A stretch of DNA of 13,955 nucleotides from Nautiliaceae bacterium (GTDB lineage Bacteria; Campylobacterota; Campylobacteria; Campylobacterales; Nautiliaceae): contig JALVUH010000006.1 in assembly GCA_027035735.1 (NCBI GenBank), forward strand, positions 1 to 13,955, written 5' to 3'. Below the pieces are notes generated by a model. That model was not told the DNA's origin, ran no database searches, and worked only from the letters and a program-made list of their open reading frames with translations. Below, one piece after another: positions 6,398-13,955 of this stretch (positions are counted from its first letter, which is position 1; every line of letters begins with the position of its first letter). The position numbers were made by a program, and so were the translations under genes.

Positions 6398-7659
6398 GGG
6401 TTTAAACGAAAATAAGTTTGAACTCCTTTTGCTATTCCAATAGCTAATCTTTTTTGATAAGTTGGATTAAAAAGTCTTTTAGCTTCCATTGGATTTGTTA
6501 AAAAGCCTGTTTCTATTAAAATAGCTGGCATTTGAGTCCCTACTAATACATAAAAAGGAGCAGGTCTTACGCCTCCATCAACAACATTTTTATAATATTT
6601 TCTAAGTTCTTTTAAGATACTACTTTGTACATTAATGGCAAATTTATTAGAAGCTATTATTCTGTTTTTATTTAAAAATCCTAAAATTACATTTTGGTCA
6701 AGATAATTTAAATTTTTGATACTTTTATTTTCTATTCTGGCAATTCTTATAGCTCTTTGGCTTCTTGCTGGAGATAAATAATATGTTTCAATTCCATGAG
6801 GATATTTGATATGATGAGGAGAAATATTACAATGAATTGAAATAAAAAGGTCAGCATGTTTTTCATTTGCAAAATGTGTTCTCCATGGAAGTGTTCTATA
6901 AATATCGCTAGAGCGTGTTAAATAGACAATATATCCTTCTTTTTGAAGATAATATTTTAAATATTTTGCTATTTGTAATACTGCTACTTTTTCTTCTCTT
7001 CCACCAATTCCTATTCCTCCACTATCTTTTCCACCATGACCTGGGTCAATTACTATTATTTTTCTTCTTTTAAAGATTGTGACATAATGTTTTTGAGGTT
7101 TATTTAATATGTTTTTATATTTTGTTTGTGGTAATGAAATAATTAATTTATTGTCTATTTTTTTTATATTAAGATTGATAGGTTTGTTAGAATAATAAAC
7201 AATTCTTACAATATTTTTTCTAAATTGGGCAATTTTAAGTTTTATATTTTTATTTATTATTTTACTAATGTAAGGTTTTGGAGTTATTGCATATTTTAAA
7301 TCTATTACTTTTTTGTATAATCTTTTTGTTTTTATATTAAATATGGTATAAGAAGTTACATTTTTGATTTGTAAAGGTTTATAAGAGAGAATATTTATAT
7401 ATTTGGAGCGATGTTTTATAATTTTTTTATGAGGTAAAAGATGATTTAATTTATTTTTATAATCATTTACATTAAAATGTAAATATTCTCCACATTTAAT
7501 AAGTTCTTTTAATGATTTAATTTCTTCTTTTTTATTGTTATTTAAGAGTGCTTTTATATAAATTTGTTGATTTTTGTAATAGTCTTGATAAGCTGTATTG
7601 AAATTTTTGGTATTACAAGCAAAAGCAAGAGAAAAAAGAAATATTAAAAAATATCTCAT
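6394..7659 (-). CDS. amiA: N-acetylmuramoyl-L-alanine amidase (Amidase_3, AmiA/AmiC type)
   Basis: A periplasmic zinc amidase that cuts the bond between N-acetylmuramic acid and L-alanine, needed in relatives for daughter-cell separation. The 421-residue protein has a signal peptide (1-14, cleavage after AFA), a Lys/Asn-rich region, a beta-rich AMIN-like segment (about 95-185) and the Amidase_3 domain (200-418). Zinc and catalytic residues are H208 in IDPGHGG, E222 in GGREEK, H276 in ISIHCN and E383 in ILIETGFLTN. C15 follows the signal, but A12 at -3 is a poor lipobox, so lipidation is unlikely. The start forms an ATGA overlap with the NPD gene. In H. pylori amiA (HP0772) sits at the same place, next to the HP0773-tyrS-spoT run. 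Its predicted activator is the EnvC-like gene upstream at 13035. Confidence 0.92.
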   Translation of the reverse strand: MRYFLIFLFSLAFACNTKNFNTAYQDYYKNQQIYIKALLNNNKKEEIKSLKELIKCGEYLHFNVNDYKNKLNHLLPHKKIIKHRSKYINILSYKPLQIKNVTSYTIFNIKTKRLYKKVIDLKYAITPKPYISKIINKNIKLKIAQFRKNIVRIVYYSNKPINLNIKKIDNKLIISLPQTKYKNILNKPQKHYVTIFKRRKIIVIDPGHGGKDSGGIGIGGREEKVAVLQIAKYLKYYLQKEGYIVYLTRSSDIYRTLPWRTHFANEKHADLFISIHCNISPHHIKYPHGIETYYLSPARSQRAIRIARIENKSIKNLNYLDQNVILGFLNKNRIIASNKFAINVQSSILKELRKYYKNVVDGGVRPAPFYVLVGTQMPAILIETGFLTNPMEAKRLFNPTYQKRLAIGIAKGVQTYFRLNP

Positions 7660-8750
7660 TCTCCAATTAACTCTTTCATTAAATCTTTTACATGCATAAG
7701 CTTATCTGCTTTATATGCATATGCTCCACTAAAATATAAACCTAATTCTTCATCTCCTTCATATGCATCAGCCAATCTATCAGCAATACAATATCCAACT
7801 TTTTTGGCTTCTTCTCCTCTATGGCATGGATACACACAGTTTGAAATACATTTAATTTTAGGACCTTCTTTTTTTTCTACTTTTTCAATAAGTTTTGTTC
7901 TTATTCCTCTTGCTGGATATCCTACAGGTGATTTCATTAAGATGATATCTTCTTTTTTTGCATTAAGAAGAATTTGTTTAAAAGTGTCACTTGCATCGCA
8001 CTCATAAGTTAGAGCAAATCTTGTTCCCATTTGAACACCATTTGCTCCAAGAGATATAAATTTTAGTATATCTTCATGCGACCATATTCCACCAGCTGCA
8101 ATTACAGGTATATTTTTGTCCCATTTATCAACTTCTTCTCTTACATCTGGAACTAAATGTTCTAATTGATTCTCTTCTTTAAAGCAATCTTCATATTTAA
8201 AACCTTGATGACCACCACTTAAAGGTCCTTCTACTATTACTGCATCAGGTATTCTTTTGTATCTTTTTTCCCATCTTTTAGCTATAAGTCTAAAAGCTCT
8301 ACCTGTTGATACAATAGGTACAAGTGCTACATCAGGAAAATCTTTTGTAAATTCTGGCATATCCATAGGAAGACCAGCACCTGTAATTATTATATTTGCT
8401 CCAGCTTCACATGCATCTCTTACCACTCTTCCATAATCATTTATTGCATATAAAACATTGGCTCCAAGAGGAGCATTGCCACAAATTTTTCTAGCATTTT
8501 CAAATATCTTAAAAAGAGCGTCTTTATTATAAAAATCTTTTTCGCTATATGGTCTTCCTTCAATTAAACTTTTAGCATATTTTTTATTTTCATAATATCC
8601 TGTTCCAACTGCGCTAATAACTCCAAGACCACCTTCTTTACTTACATTTCCAGCTAGTCTATCCCAACTAATACCAAGTCCCATACCACCTTGAATTATA
8701 GGATATTTAATAGTATGTTTTCCAATTTTTAATGGTTTTAACTTGCTCAT
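7656..8750 (-). CDS. FMN-dependent oxidoreductase, nitronate monooxygenase / 2-nitropropane dioxygenase family
   Basis: A 364-residue TIM-barrel flavoprotein. Family marks are PIIQGGMG at 17-24, GANVL at 96-100, SGGHQG with H181 (the usual catalytic or flavin-side His), PVIAAGGIW at 215-223 (FMN phosphate loop) and GVQMGTRF at 238-245. The family includes nitronate monooxygenases and the enoyl-ACP reductase FabK; the sequence does not decide between these, and the true substrate is unknown. A C-terminal cluster C301-x3-C305-x3-C309-x11-C321 could bind metal or an Fe-S centre. The gene is kept between tyrS and amiA in H. pylori (HP0773) as I recall, suggesting an old operon link rather than a proven functional one. 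GGAG lies 5 nt before the ATG; the stop overlaps the amidase start. Confidence 0.85.
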   Translation of the reverse strand: MSKLKPLKIGKHTIKYPIIQGGMGLGISWDRLAGNVSKEGGLGVISAVGTGYYENKKYAKSLIEGRPYSEKDFYNKDALFKIFENARKICGNAPLGANVLYAINDYGRVVRDACEAGANIIITGAGLPMDMPEFTKDFPDVALVPIVSTGRAFRLIAKRWEKRYKRIPDAVIVEGPLSGGHQGFKYEDCFKEENQLEHLVPDVREEVDKWDKNIPVIAAGGIWSHEDILKFISLGANGVQMGTRFALTYECDASDTFKQILLNAKKEDIILMKSPVGYPARGIRTKLIEKVEKKEGPKIKCISNCVYPCHRGEEAKKVGYCIADRLADAYEGDEELGLYFSGAYAYKADKLMHVKDLMKELIGE

Positions 8751-8760
8751 CCTAACTCCA

Positions 8761-9963
8761 TTATTTAACTTTTACTTTTGCAAATTTTCTTTTTCCTATT
8801 TGTAAAATATATTCTTTGCCACTTTCTAGCATTATATCTTGAGAAGAAATTTTTTCTTGATTTATTCTAACCGCTCCACCTTTTATATGGCGTCTTGCTT
8901 CAGATTTTGAAGAAGCAAGTTTAGTTTTGACTAAAGCATCAACAATATTCATTGGCTCAATTTCAAATTCCGGCATGTTTTCAGGCAATTTATTTTGTTT
9001 ATGTATTTTATCAAAATTTTCTTTTGCTTTCTCTCCTGCACCTTTACCATGAAATCTATCAACTATTTCAATTGCAAGAAGTTCTTTAACTTCTTTTGGA
9101 TTTCTTCCATTTTCTACTTCTTTTTTTAATTGTTCAATCTCTTCTATTGATTTATCACTAAGCAATTCATACCAATCCCACATTAATTCGTCTGAAATTG
9201 ATAAAATTTTTGCAAACATAGTATCAGCATCTTCTGTAATTCCTACATAATTACCTAAAGATTTGCTCATTTTATTAATACCATCAAGTCCAACAAGTAA
9301 AGGCATCATCATTACGCTTTGTTCTTTTCCTACATTATAAACTTTTTGTAAGTGTCTTCCCATTAAAAGATTAAATTTTTGATCAGTACCTCCAATTTCT
9401 ATATCACTTTTGAGTGCTACACTATCATATCCTTGAAGCAGAGGATATATAAATTCGCTAATAGCAATAGGAGTTTTTGATTTATATCTTTTTTCAAAAT
9501 CATCTCTCTCTAGCATTCTAGCTACTGTATAAGTAGTGGCAAGTTCAACTATTCCAGTAGCTCCAAGAGCATTTAGCCATTCAGAATTAAATACTACATC
9601 AGTAAGTTCTGGGTCTAGAATTTTAAAAACTTGTTCTTTGTAAGTTTGAGCGTTTTGTTTTACTTCTTCAGGTGTTAGCATTTTTCTTGTTTTACTTTTT
9701 CCTGTAGGATCTCCTATTTGAGCTGTAAAATCTCCTATTAAAAATTGAACTCTTGCTCCATATTTTTGAAAAGTTTTTAGTTTTTGAAGTAAAACGGTAT
9801 GACCTAAATGTAAATCTGGTGCTGTTGGGTCAAATCCAGCTTTAATTGTAAATCTTTCACCTGTTTCAAGATATTTTTTAATTAACTCTTTTATTCTTTC
9901 TTCTCCAATAATTTCAGTACTTCCTCTTTTTATTTCATTCATTGCTTTATTTATTTCAACCAT
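8761..9963 (-). CDS. tyrS: Tyrosyl-tRNA synthetase, TyrZ-type (KMSKS)
   Basis: Charges tRNA-Tyr with tyrosine. The 400-residue protein has the class I signatures HLGH at 52-55 and KMSKS at 231-235, the tyrosine pocket region with GGTDQKFN at 191-198, and a C-terminal S4 RNA-binding domain (about 337-400). KMSKS rather than KFGKT marks the TyrZ subgroup of bacterial TyrRS. I chose ATG 9963 (MVEINKAMNEIKRG) because AAAGGA (9972-9977) is 8 nt upstream; the longer reading from ATG 9972 would place its start codon within the ribosome site. The chosen start overlaps the spoT 3' end by 8 bp, so the two are likely translationally coupled. NPD follows after 10 bp. Confidence 0.95.
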   Translation of the reverse strand: MVEINKAMNEIKRGSTEIIGEERIKELIKKYLETGERFTIKAGFDPTAPDLHLGHTVLLQKLKTFQKYGARVQFLIGDFTAQIGDPTGKSKTRKMLTPEEVKQNAQTYKEQVFKILDPELTDVVFNSEWLNALGATGIVELATTYTVARMLERDDFEKRYKSKTPIAISEFIYPLLQGYDSVALKSDIEIGGTDQKFNLLMGRHLQKVYNVGKEQSVMMMPLLVGLDGINKMSKSLGNYVGITEDADTMFAKILSISDELMWDWYELLSDKSIEEIEQLKKEVENGRNPKEVKELLAIEIVDRFHGKGAGEKAKENFDKIHKQNKLPENMPEFEIEPMNIVDALVKTKLASSKSEARRHIKGGAVRINQEKISSQDIMLESGKEYILQIGKRKFAKVKVK

Positions 9964-12076
9964 TATATGCATCCTTTGTTGGTATAAATTCTATTATATT
10001 ATAATTTTTCTTAATTTCATTTTTGATTTTTTCAAATTTTTTGTTTTCAAATTCAATTTCAAGTTTGCAATTGTTTGAACCTTTTCCAAGCTCTACAGAA
10101 TGGATAAATATATCCATTTTCGTTAAAAAGTTTACAAATTTAGCAAGCTCTCCTTTTTTATTCGGAAGAGATACTACTAAAAAATATCTGTTTTCTTTAT
10201 TTGTTATCCATTTTACAAAAACGGCTTTTTTTATATTTTTCTCCGCATTATTACAAAATCTATGATGAATTTCAACTTCTTTTTTGTCTAGAAGTCCTAA
10301 AATTTTATCTCCCACTTTTGGATGACAACAGTAATTAAATTTTATCTCATTAATTGGTTTATTACTTAAAATTAATAAATTTCCAAATTTATACTCTTTT
10401 AAATTTGTTTTTTTTAGATATATTAATTTTTTCCTTTTTATAGTATTTGTAATAACTTTTACAACTTCTTTTAAAAAATTTTCATCATCAACTATTTTAG
10501 TAATTTTATCACATAATTTATTTGCTTTTATTAAAGCTTTTATTTTAAGTTCATCCAAATCAAAAATAGTTTTTAAAATAGCAATGGCAAGTTTTTTATT
10601 AATTTCTATCTCTTTTTGACGGCATAATTTTTTTTGTTCGTATTTAGCTTTGGAAGTTTTTAGAGCATTTATCCATGTGCATCTTGGAATAATTTCATTA
10701 CTTGTTATAATTTTTACAATATCTCCTGTTTTTAGATGATGAAGTAAAGAGACTTTTTCTTTGTTTACATAAGCTTCTTTTGCTTTGTTTCCTATATCAG
10801 AATGAATTGCATAAGCAAAATCAAGAGCAGTGGCTCCTCTTGGAAGTGTGATAGTATCAAATTTTGGAGTATAAACCACTATATCTTCGCTAAAAAGATC
10901 ATTTTTTGCAAGTTCATAAAAATCATTAATATTTTTTTCATCAAAATTTAAATTCTCAAGCCATTTTATATCTGGAAGTGCTGTGTTTAATTTATATTTC
11001 CAATGAGCAGCTATTCCAAATTCTGCATTTTTATCCATATCAAATGTTCTAATTTGTACTTCTATAATAGAATTTTTATCATAAACAGTTGTATGAATTG
11101 TTTGATAACCATTTTCTTTTGGAATAGCAATATAATCTTTAAACCTTGAAATAAGAGGTCTAAAATTTAAATGCACAATTCCTAGGACTTCATAACATTC
11201 TATGGGTTTTTTTACAATTACTCTAATAGCAAGTAAATCTAAAACTTCTTCAATAGAAATTCCTTTTCTTTGCATTTTAAGATATGTGGAGTAATAGTGT
11301 TTTATCCTTGATTTTATTTCAAATTCATCTTTTAAAAATCCATTCTCAAGCATTAATTTTTCTACTTTTTGTATCATTGAATTTAATTTTAATTGAAAAT
11401 CTTTTTTGTTTTTTTGAATATATTTATCTATTTTTTCATATTCTTCTGGTAATAGATATTTAAAAGATAAATCTTCTAAAAGATTTTTTATTTTTGAAAT
11501 TCCAAGTCTGTGTGCTATAGGAGCATAAACTACAAGTGTTTCTTCTGCTATTCTTTTTTGTTTATGAGGAGGTAATGCATCTAAGGTTAGCATATTATGC
11601 AATCTATCGCAAAGTTTTATAACTAAAATTCTTATATCCTTAATAGAAGAAGTCAACATTTTTCTAAAAGTTAAAGCAGATTTTGTTAATTTTTCATCAG
11701 AATTGCTTGGAATTAAGGAGTTATCTCTAATTTCTACTATTTTAGTAAGGCCTTCTACCAAATTTGCTACTTCTTCTCCAAATTCATCTTTTATATAATA
11801 TATAGTATAAGGCGTATCTTCTACTACATCATGTAAAATAGCGGCTGTAATTACATCTTCTTCATTACTGAAATAACTTGTAATTGCAGCAACTAATATT
11901 GGGTGAATTACATAATCTTCTCCACTTTTTCTTTTTTGACCATAATGGGCTTTTTTTGCAAATTCAAGTGCTTTTTTTATTTTAGGGGTTGAAATAATAG
12001 AAAGAAGGAGATTAGAAGCTTCTTCTACATCTTTTATATTTTTTATTTTTTCTAAAAAATTATTAAATTCATTCAA
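9956..12076 (-). CDS. spoT: Bifunctional (p)ppGpp synthetase/hydrolase, RelA/SpoT homologue
   Basis: Makes and degrades the alarmone (p)ppGpp in the stringent response; Campylobacterota typically have one long Rsh enzyme. The 706 residues give, in order: an HD hydrolase domain (about 30-190) with H58, H82-D83 and D157 in CDRLHN as metal ligands; a synthetase domain (about 240-360) with RIKHYYSTYLKM, RFKD at 311-314, YQTIHTTV and EVQIRT; a TGS domain (about 398-458) beginning VVYTPKFDTITLP; a linker region with CCH (583-585) and C608; and a C-terminal ACT domain (about 630-706). Intact HD residues plus RFKD (rather than the EXDD of RelA) argue for both activities. The start is TTG at 12076-12074, overlapping the rpoZ stop as TTGA; no in-frame ATG occurs before about codon 140. 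AAGG lies 10 nt upstream. Confidence 0.95.
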   Translation of the reverse strand: MNEFNNFLEKIKNIKDVEEASNLLLSIISTPKIKKALEFAKKAHYGQKRKSGEDYVIHPILVAAITSYFSNEEDVITAAILHDVVEDTPYTIYYIKDEFGEEVANLVEGLTKIVEIRDNSLIPSNSDEKLTKSALTFRKMLTSSIKDIRILVIKLCDRLHNMLTLDALPPHKQKRIAEETLVVYAPIAHRLGISKIKNLLEDLSFKYLLPEEYEKIDKYIQKNKKDFQLKLNSMIQKVEKLMLENGFLKDEFEIKSRIKHYYSTYLKMQRKGISIEEVLDLLAIRVIVKKPIECYEVLGIVHLNFRPLISRFKDYIAIPKENGYQTIHTTVYDKNSIIEVQIRTFDMDKNAEFGIAAHWKYKLNTALPDIKWLENLNFDEKNINDFYELAKNDLFSEDIVVYTPKFDTITLPRGATALDFAYAIHSDIGNKAKEAYVNKEKVSLLHHLKTGDIVKIITSNEIIPRCTWINALKTSKAKYEQKKLCRQKEIEINKKLAIAILKTIFDLDELKIKALIKANKLCDKITKIVDDENFLKEVVKVITNTIKRKKLIYLKKTNLKEYKFGNLLILSNKPINEIKFNYCCHPKVGDKILGLLDKKEVEIHHRFCNNAEKNIKKAVFVKWITNKENRYFLVVSLPNKKGELAKFVNFLTKMDIFIHSVELGKGSNNCKLEIEFENKKFEKIKNEIKKNYNIIEFIPTKDAYNG
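9972..9977 (-). promoter_or_regulatory. Shine-Dalgarno AAAGGA deciding the tyrS start
   Basis: AAAGGA on the minus strand is 8 nt before ATG 9963. It abuts or overlaps the alternative ATG at 9972, which therefore has no usable ribosome site. Confidence 0.65.
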
Positions 12077-12276
12077 ATTTCTTGAACCTTAATTAAACCT
12101 TCTGCTATTTCCATAATAGCAATTTCAGTTAACTGCATATTTTTTTTAGGTAAATCAATTAAAGGTTTTGCTCCATTTAATAGCTCATTTACTCTTTTTG
12201 CTACTGCTTGTGATAATAAAAATCTATCATAATTTACTCTCTCAAGAGCTTTTGCGTTAATTTGTTCTATTCTCAT
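12073..12276 (-). CDS. rpoZ: DNA-directed RNA polymerase omega subunit
   Basis: The small omega chain helps fold and hold beta-prime in RNA polymerase. The 67-residue sequence has the RpoZ pattern: an N-terminal helix with NYDRFLLSQAVAKRVNELLNG and a later helix with LTEIAIMEIAEGLI. Length fits Campylobacterota omega (about 70). AGGAG is 4 nt before the ATG and overlaps the end of pyrH, which stops 1 bp away. The stop TGA is shared with the TTG start of spoT; pairing of omega with the (p)ppGpp enzyme is also seen in E. coli (rpoZ-spoT), where omega is part of one ppGpp site on the polymerase. Confidence 0.92.
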   Translation of the reverse strand: MRIEQINAKALERVNYDRFLLSQAVAKRVNELLNGAKPLIDLPKKNMQLTEIAIMEIAEGLIKVQEI

Positions 12277-12277
12277 T

Positions 12278-13000
12278 TTACTCCTTTACTATTGAATATT
12301 TTGCAGTTGGATCTTTTTTTAATATTTTAAGTAAATTTCCACTCTCAAACATATTACAAACAATTATAGGCAATTTATTTTCTCTAGCTAAAGCTATTGC
12401 TGTATCGTCCATAACTTTAATATTTTCTTTAAGTGCATCTTCATAACTTATCTCTTTTAATAATTTTGCATCAGGATATTTTTTTGGGTCTTTATCATAA
12501 ATTCCATCTACTTTTGTAGCTTTAATAATTGCGCTAGCTCCAATTTCACTAGCTCTAAGCACTCCTGCTGTATCTGTAGTGAAAAAAGGATTACCTGTAC
12601 CCGCTGCAAAAATTACAACTCTTCCTTTTTCAAGATGTCTTATAGCTCGTCTTACTATAAAGTTTTCTGCAATCTCTTCCATTTTTATAGCACTTTGCAC
12701 TCTAACTGGTACATTATCGCTCTCAAGTGCTTCTTGCATTGCAACTGCATTAATTACAGTAGCAAGCATTCCCATATAATCACCACTTGTTCTTCTTATA
12801 ATTCCATCTTTTGCCGCACTAACACCTCTTATGAAATTTCCTCCACCAATAACTACAGCGACTTCAAATCCTTCATTTATTACTGATTTTATTTCATCTG
12901 CTAGAAACTTTAAAACTTTTGTATCAATACCAAATCCACTTTCACCTGCTAATGCTTCACCAGAAAATTTAATTAGGATTCTATTTTCTTTTCTTTTCAT
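12278..13000 (-). CDS. pyrH: UMP kinase (uridylate kinase)
   Basis: Phosphorylates UMP to UDP with ATP in the cytoplasm; essential in pyrimidine nucleotide supply. The 240-residue protein belongs to the amino-acid-kinase fold: KFSGEALAG at 11-19, VIGGGNFIRG at 50-59, GDYMGM at 73-78 (UMP contact D74), GTGNPFFTTDTA at 134-145 and KVDGIYDKDP at 163-172. Length and motifs match bacterial PyrH throughout. AAGG lies about 7 nt before the ATG. It is 34 bp downstream of the EnvC-like gene and is the likely first gene of a closely packed run with rpoZ, spoT, tyrS, NPD and the amidase. Confidence 0.97.
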   Translation of the reverse strand: MKRKENRILIKFSGEALAGESGFGIDTKVLKFLADEIKSVINEGFEVAVVIGGGNFIRGVSAAKDGIIRRTSGDYMGMLATVINAVAMQEALESDNVPVRVQSAIKMEEIAENFIVRRAIRHLEKGRVVIFAAGTGNPFFTTDTAGVLRASEIGASAIIKATKVDGIYDKDPKKYPDAKLLKEISYEDALKENIKVMDDTAIALARENKLPIIVCNMFESGNLLKILKKDPTAKYSIVKE

Positions 13001-13022
13001 AAGAGTGCCTTTTTAAAATGTT

Positions 13023-13031
13023 ATTTTACCA
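13023..13031 (-). promoter_or_regulatory. Candidate extended -10 promoter (TGGTAAAAT) upstream of pyrH
   Basis: In the 34-bp gap between the EnvC-like gene and pyrH, the minus strand reads TGGTAAAAT, matching TGnTAnAAT. Transcription would start near 13016, leaving a leader of about 15 nt before the pyrH ATG. It could give the pyrH-rpoZ-spoT-tyrS run its own promoter besides read-through. Motif match only. Confidence 0.4.
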
Positions 13032-13034
13032 TAA

Positions 13035-13955
13035 TTATTTAAGTGAAATTACTTTTATTGGGTTAATTGGTCTTTCTTTATATGTAACTTCAAATTCAAG
13101 AGAATTTTTAACTCTTGCTATAATTTGTCCTCTTTTTACATATGAGCCTTTTTTCAAAATAGGTGAAACTTTATCGAGATTTGCATATATACTAAACAAA
13201 TCATGTTTGTGTCTTATAATAATAATTTTTTTACCGTTACTTGTTCCTATATAAATAACTCTTCCATTCAAAATACTTCTTACTACGCTATTGGGTTTAT
13301 ATGGTTTGATAGTTATAGAGTCATTATAAATTCTTATTTTGTAAATAGGGTCAATATATGAACCAAATCTTTTAATTATTTTTCCATTTACAGGTGCTAT
13401 TGTTTTAGGACCATGGTAATTTGCTATTTGTGGAGTAAAATATACACTTCCTAATTTTTTAACATTTATGCTAGAAATATTTTCGCTTGCTCTTTTTTTG
13501 ATAATATTTAATTTTACTAATTTATGTTGAAGTTCTTTTTGTTTTTGTATTAAAGCTTGAAGTTTTGCTTTATATTTTATCTTTTTTTGATTTAAAATCA
13601 TAAGTTCTTTTTTTTGTTTTTTTAAAAGTGAATATAATTGTTCTTTTTTTATAGTTAACTCTTTTTTTGTATTTAAAATATCATTAATTTTTTTGTTTAT
13701 GTTTTTTATTTGTAAAAATAATTGTTTATTTTGAGTAATTAAAGAGTTTATTTTTTTAGAATATTTTTTGAGTATTGCTTGTGATATTTCTTTATTTATT
13801 AAATCATTTATATTCTCTGGTTTTATGTTATTTATGAAATAATTTTCTGAGATAAAATTAGTAATATAATTTTGAATATTTTTTGCTTTTTCTTCATAGC
13901 CATTTTTTAAATCATTTAATGTAGATAATTTTTGATTTGAATTTTTTAATTCATC
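13035..13955 (-). CDS. EnvC-like murein hydrolase activator: coiled coil plus degenerate LytM/M23 domain (5' end outside window)
   Basis: The minus-strand frame is open from the TAA at 13035 to the window edge (306 codons), so the true start is beyond 13955; an internal ATG at 13601 is not the start. The first 160 or so residues are Lys/Asn/Gln/Leu-rich and helical, as in the coiled coil of EnvC. The last about 110 residues have the LytM fold pattern (KIIKRFGSYIDP, NGRVIYIG, IIIIRHKHDLFSIYANLDKV, KRGQIIARV, SLEFEV, INPIKVI), but the metal and catalytic positions are replaced: HxGID reads N-D-S-I-T, YAHL reads YANL and HLHFEV reads SLEFEV. It is therefore probably not an enzyme but an amidase activator, as for E. 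coli EnvC. In relatives I recall ftsX and ftsE lying upstream; they would be outside this window. Confidence 0.85.
   Translation of the reverse strand, partial: DELKNSNQKLSTLNDLKNGYEEKAKNIQNYITNFISENYFINNIKPENINDLINKEISQAILKKYSKKINSLITQNKQLFLQIKNINKKINDILNTKKELTIKKEQLYSLLKKQKKELMILNQKKIKYKAKLQALIQKQKELQHKLVKLNIIKKRASENISSINVKKLGSVYFTPQIANYHGPKTIAPVNGKIIKRFGSYIDPIYKIRIYNDSITIKPYKPNSVVRSILNGRVIYIGTSNGKKIIIIRHKHDLFSIYANLDKVSPILKKGSYVKRGQIIARVKNSLEFEVTYKERPINPIKVISLK

Noticed and set aside
6394..7659. Amidase as a lipoprotein because of C15 after the signal
   Set aside because: The preceding residues are A-F-A, which suits signal peptidase I; a lipobox needs Leu/Val/Ile at -3.
7804..8007. Plus-strand open frame antisense to the NPD gene
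   Set aside because: No ribosome site or recognisable motif; it mirrors a conserved gene.
9964..9972. Longer tyrS reading from ATG 9972
   Set aside because: Its start codon would abut or overlap the AAAGGA site; ATG 9963 has correct 8-nt spacing.
10023..10265. Plus-strand open frame antisense to spoT
   Set aside because: Shadow of the ACT and Cys region of spoT, Phe/Ser-rich, no supporting signals.
12579..13016. Three overlapping plus-strand frames antisense to pyrH
   Set aside because: They are mutually overlapping shadows of a fully conserved UMP kinase.
13018..13254. Plus-strand hydrophobic open frame antisense to the EnvC-like gene
   Set aside because: Hydrophobicity comes from the complement of Lys/Asn/Ile-rich codons; no ribosome site.
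13035..13601. A complete 188-residue M23 protein starting at ATG 13601
   Set aside because: The frame stays open without a stop to the window edge and upstream sequence has the same coiled-coil composition, so this is an internal Met.
1..13955. CRISPR array, insertion sequence, tRNA, rRNA or phage genes
   Set aside because: No spaced direct repeats, transposase motifs or conserved RNA sequences were seen; the gene content is uniform housekeeping with even base composition.

Overview
This window is a gene-dense, AT-rich stretch (clearly below 35% G+C by eye) of bacterial housekeeping sequence. Family-level features point to Campylobacterota (Epsilonproteobacteria). The glutamine synthetase tail ends in the TTYSC form I associate with Campylobacter and Helicobacter. 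The block amidase - NPD-type flavoprotein - tyrS - spoT - rpoZ - pyrH matches, from memory, the order of Helicobacter pylori HP0772-HP0777 and a similar Campylobacter jejuni run. Protein composition rich in Lys, Glu and Ile plus extreme compactness suggests a Nautiliales-like lineage (Nautilia, Caminibacter, Lebetimonas), but this is inference and an Arcobacter-like organism cannot be excluded.

Layout, left to right. Positions 1-293 hold the 3' end of glnA (+). A two-receiver-domain diguanylate cyclase (+) follows, converging with and overlapping a pyrB-pabB pair (-). A 31-codon membrane protein gene (+), easily missed because of its size, lies between pyrB and cmoB and diverges from pyrB; its stop codon abuts that of cmoB (-). 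A small Cys-rich lipoprotein gene precedes cmoB in the same transcript. Divergent from it is a pepD - beta-carbonic anhydrase pair (+). From 6394 to the right edge everything is on the minus strand. Read in transcription order it is a 5'-truncated EnvC-like gene, pyrH, rpoZ, spoT, tyrS, an NPD-family flavoprotein and amiA/amiC-type amidase. Gaps there are 34, 1, -4, -8, 10 and -4 bp, so this is almost certainly one or two polycistronic units.

Together the genes cover nitrogen assimilation (glnA), c-di-GMP signalling, pyrimidine and folate precursor synthesis (pyrB, pyrH, pabB), wobble-uridine tRNA modification (cmoB), peptide turnover (pepD), CO2/bicarbonate interconversion, translation and transcription (tyrS, rpoZ), stringent response (spoT) and septal peptidoglycan splitting (an EnvC-like activator and an amidase at opposite ends of one gene run). 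I see no mobile element, CRISPR array, tRNA, rRNA or phage signal, and no gene-free stretch above 60 bp.

No obviously novel multi-gene system is visible. The parts most worth a second look are the 31-residue glycine-zipper membrane protein, the Cys-rich mini-lipoprotein, the four-Cys cluster in the NPD flavoprotein, the metal-ligand-free LytM domain paired with the amidase, the loss of the adenylylation Tyr in GlnA, and three tail-to-tail gene junctions with no space for terminators.
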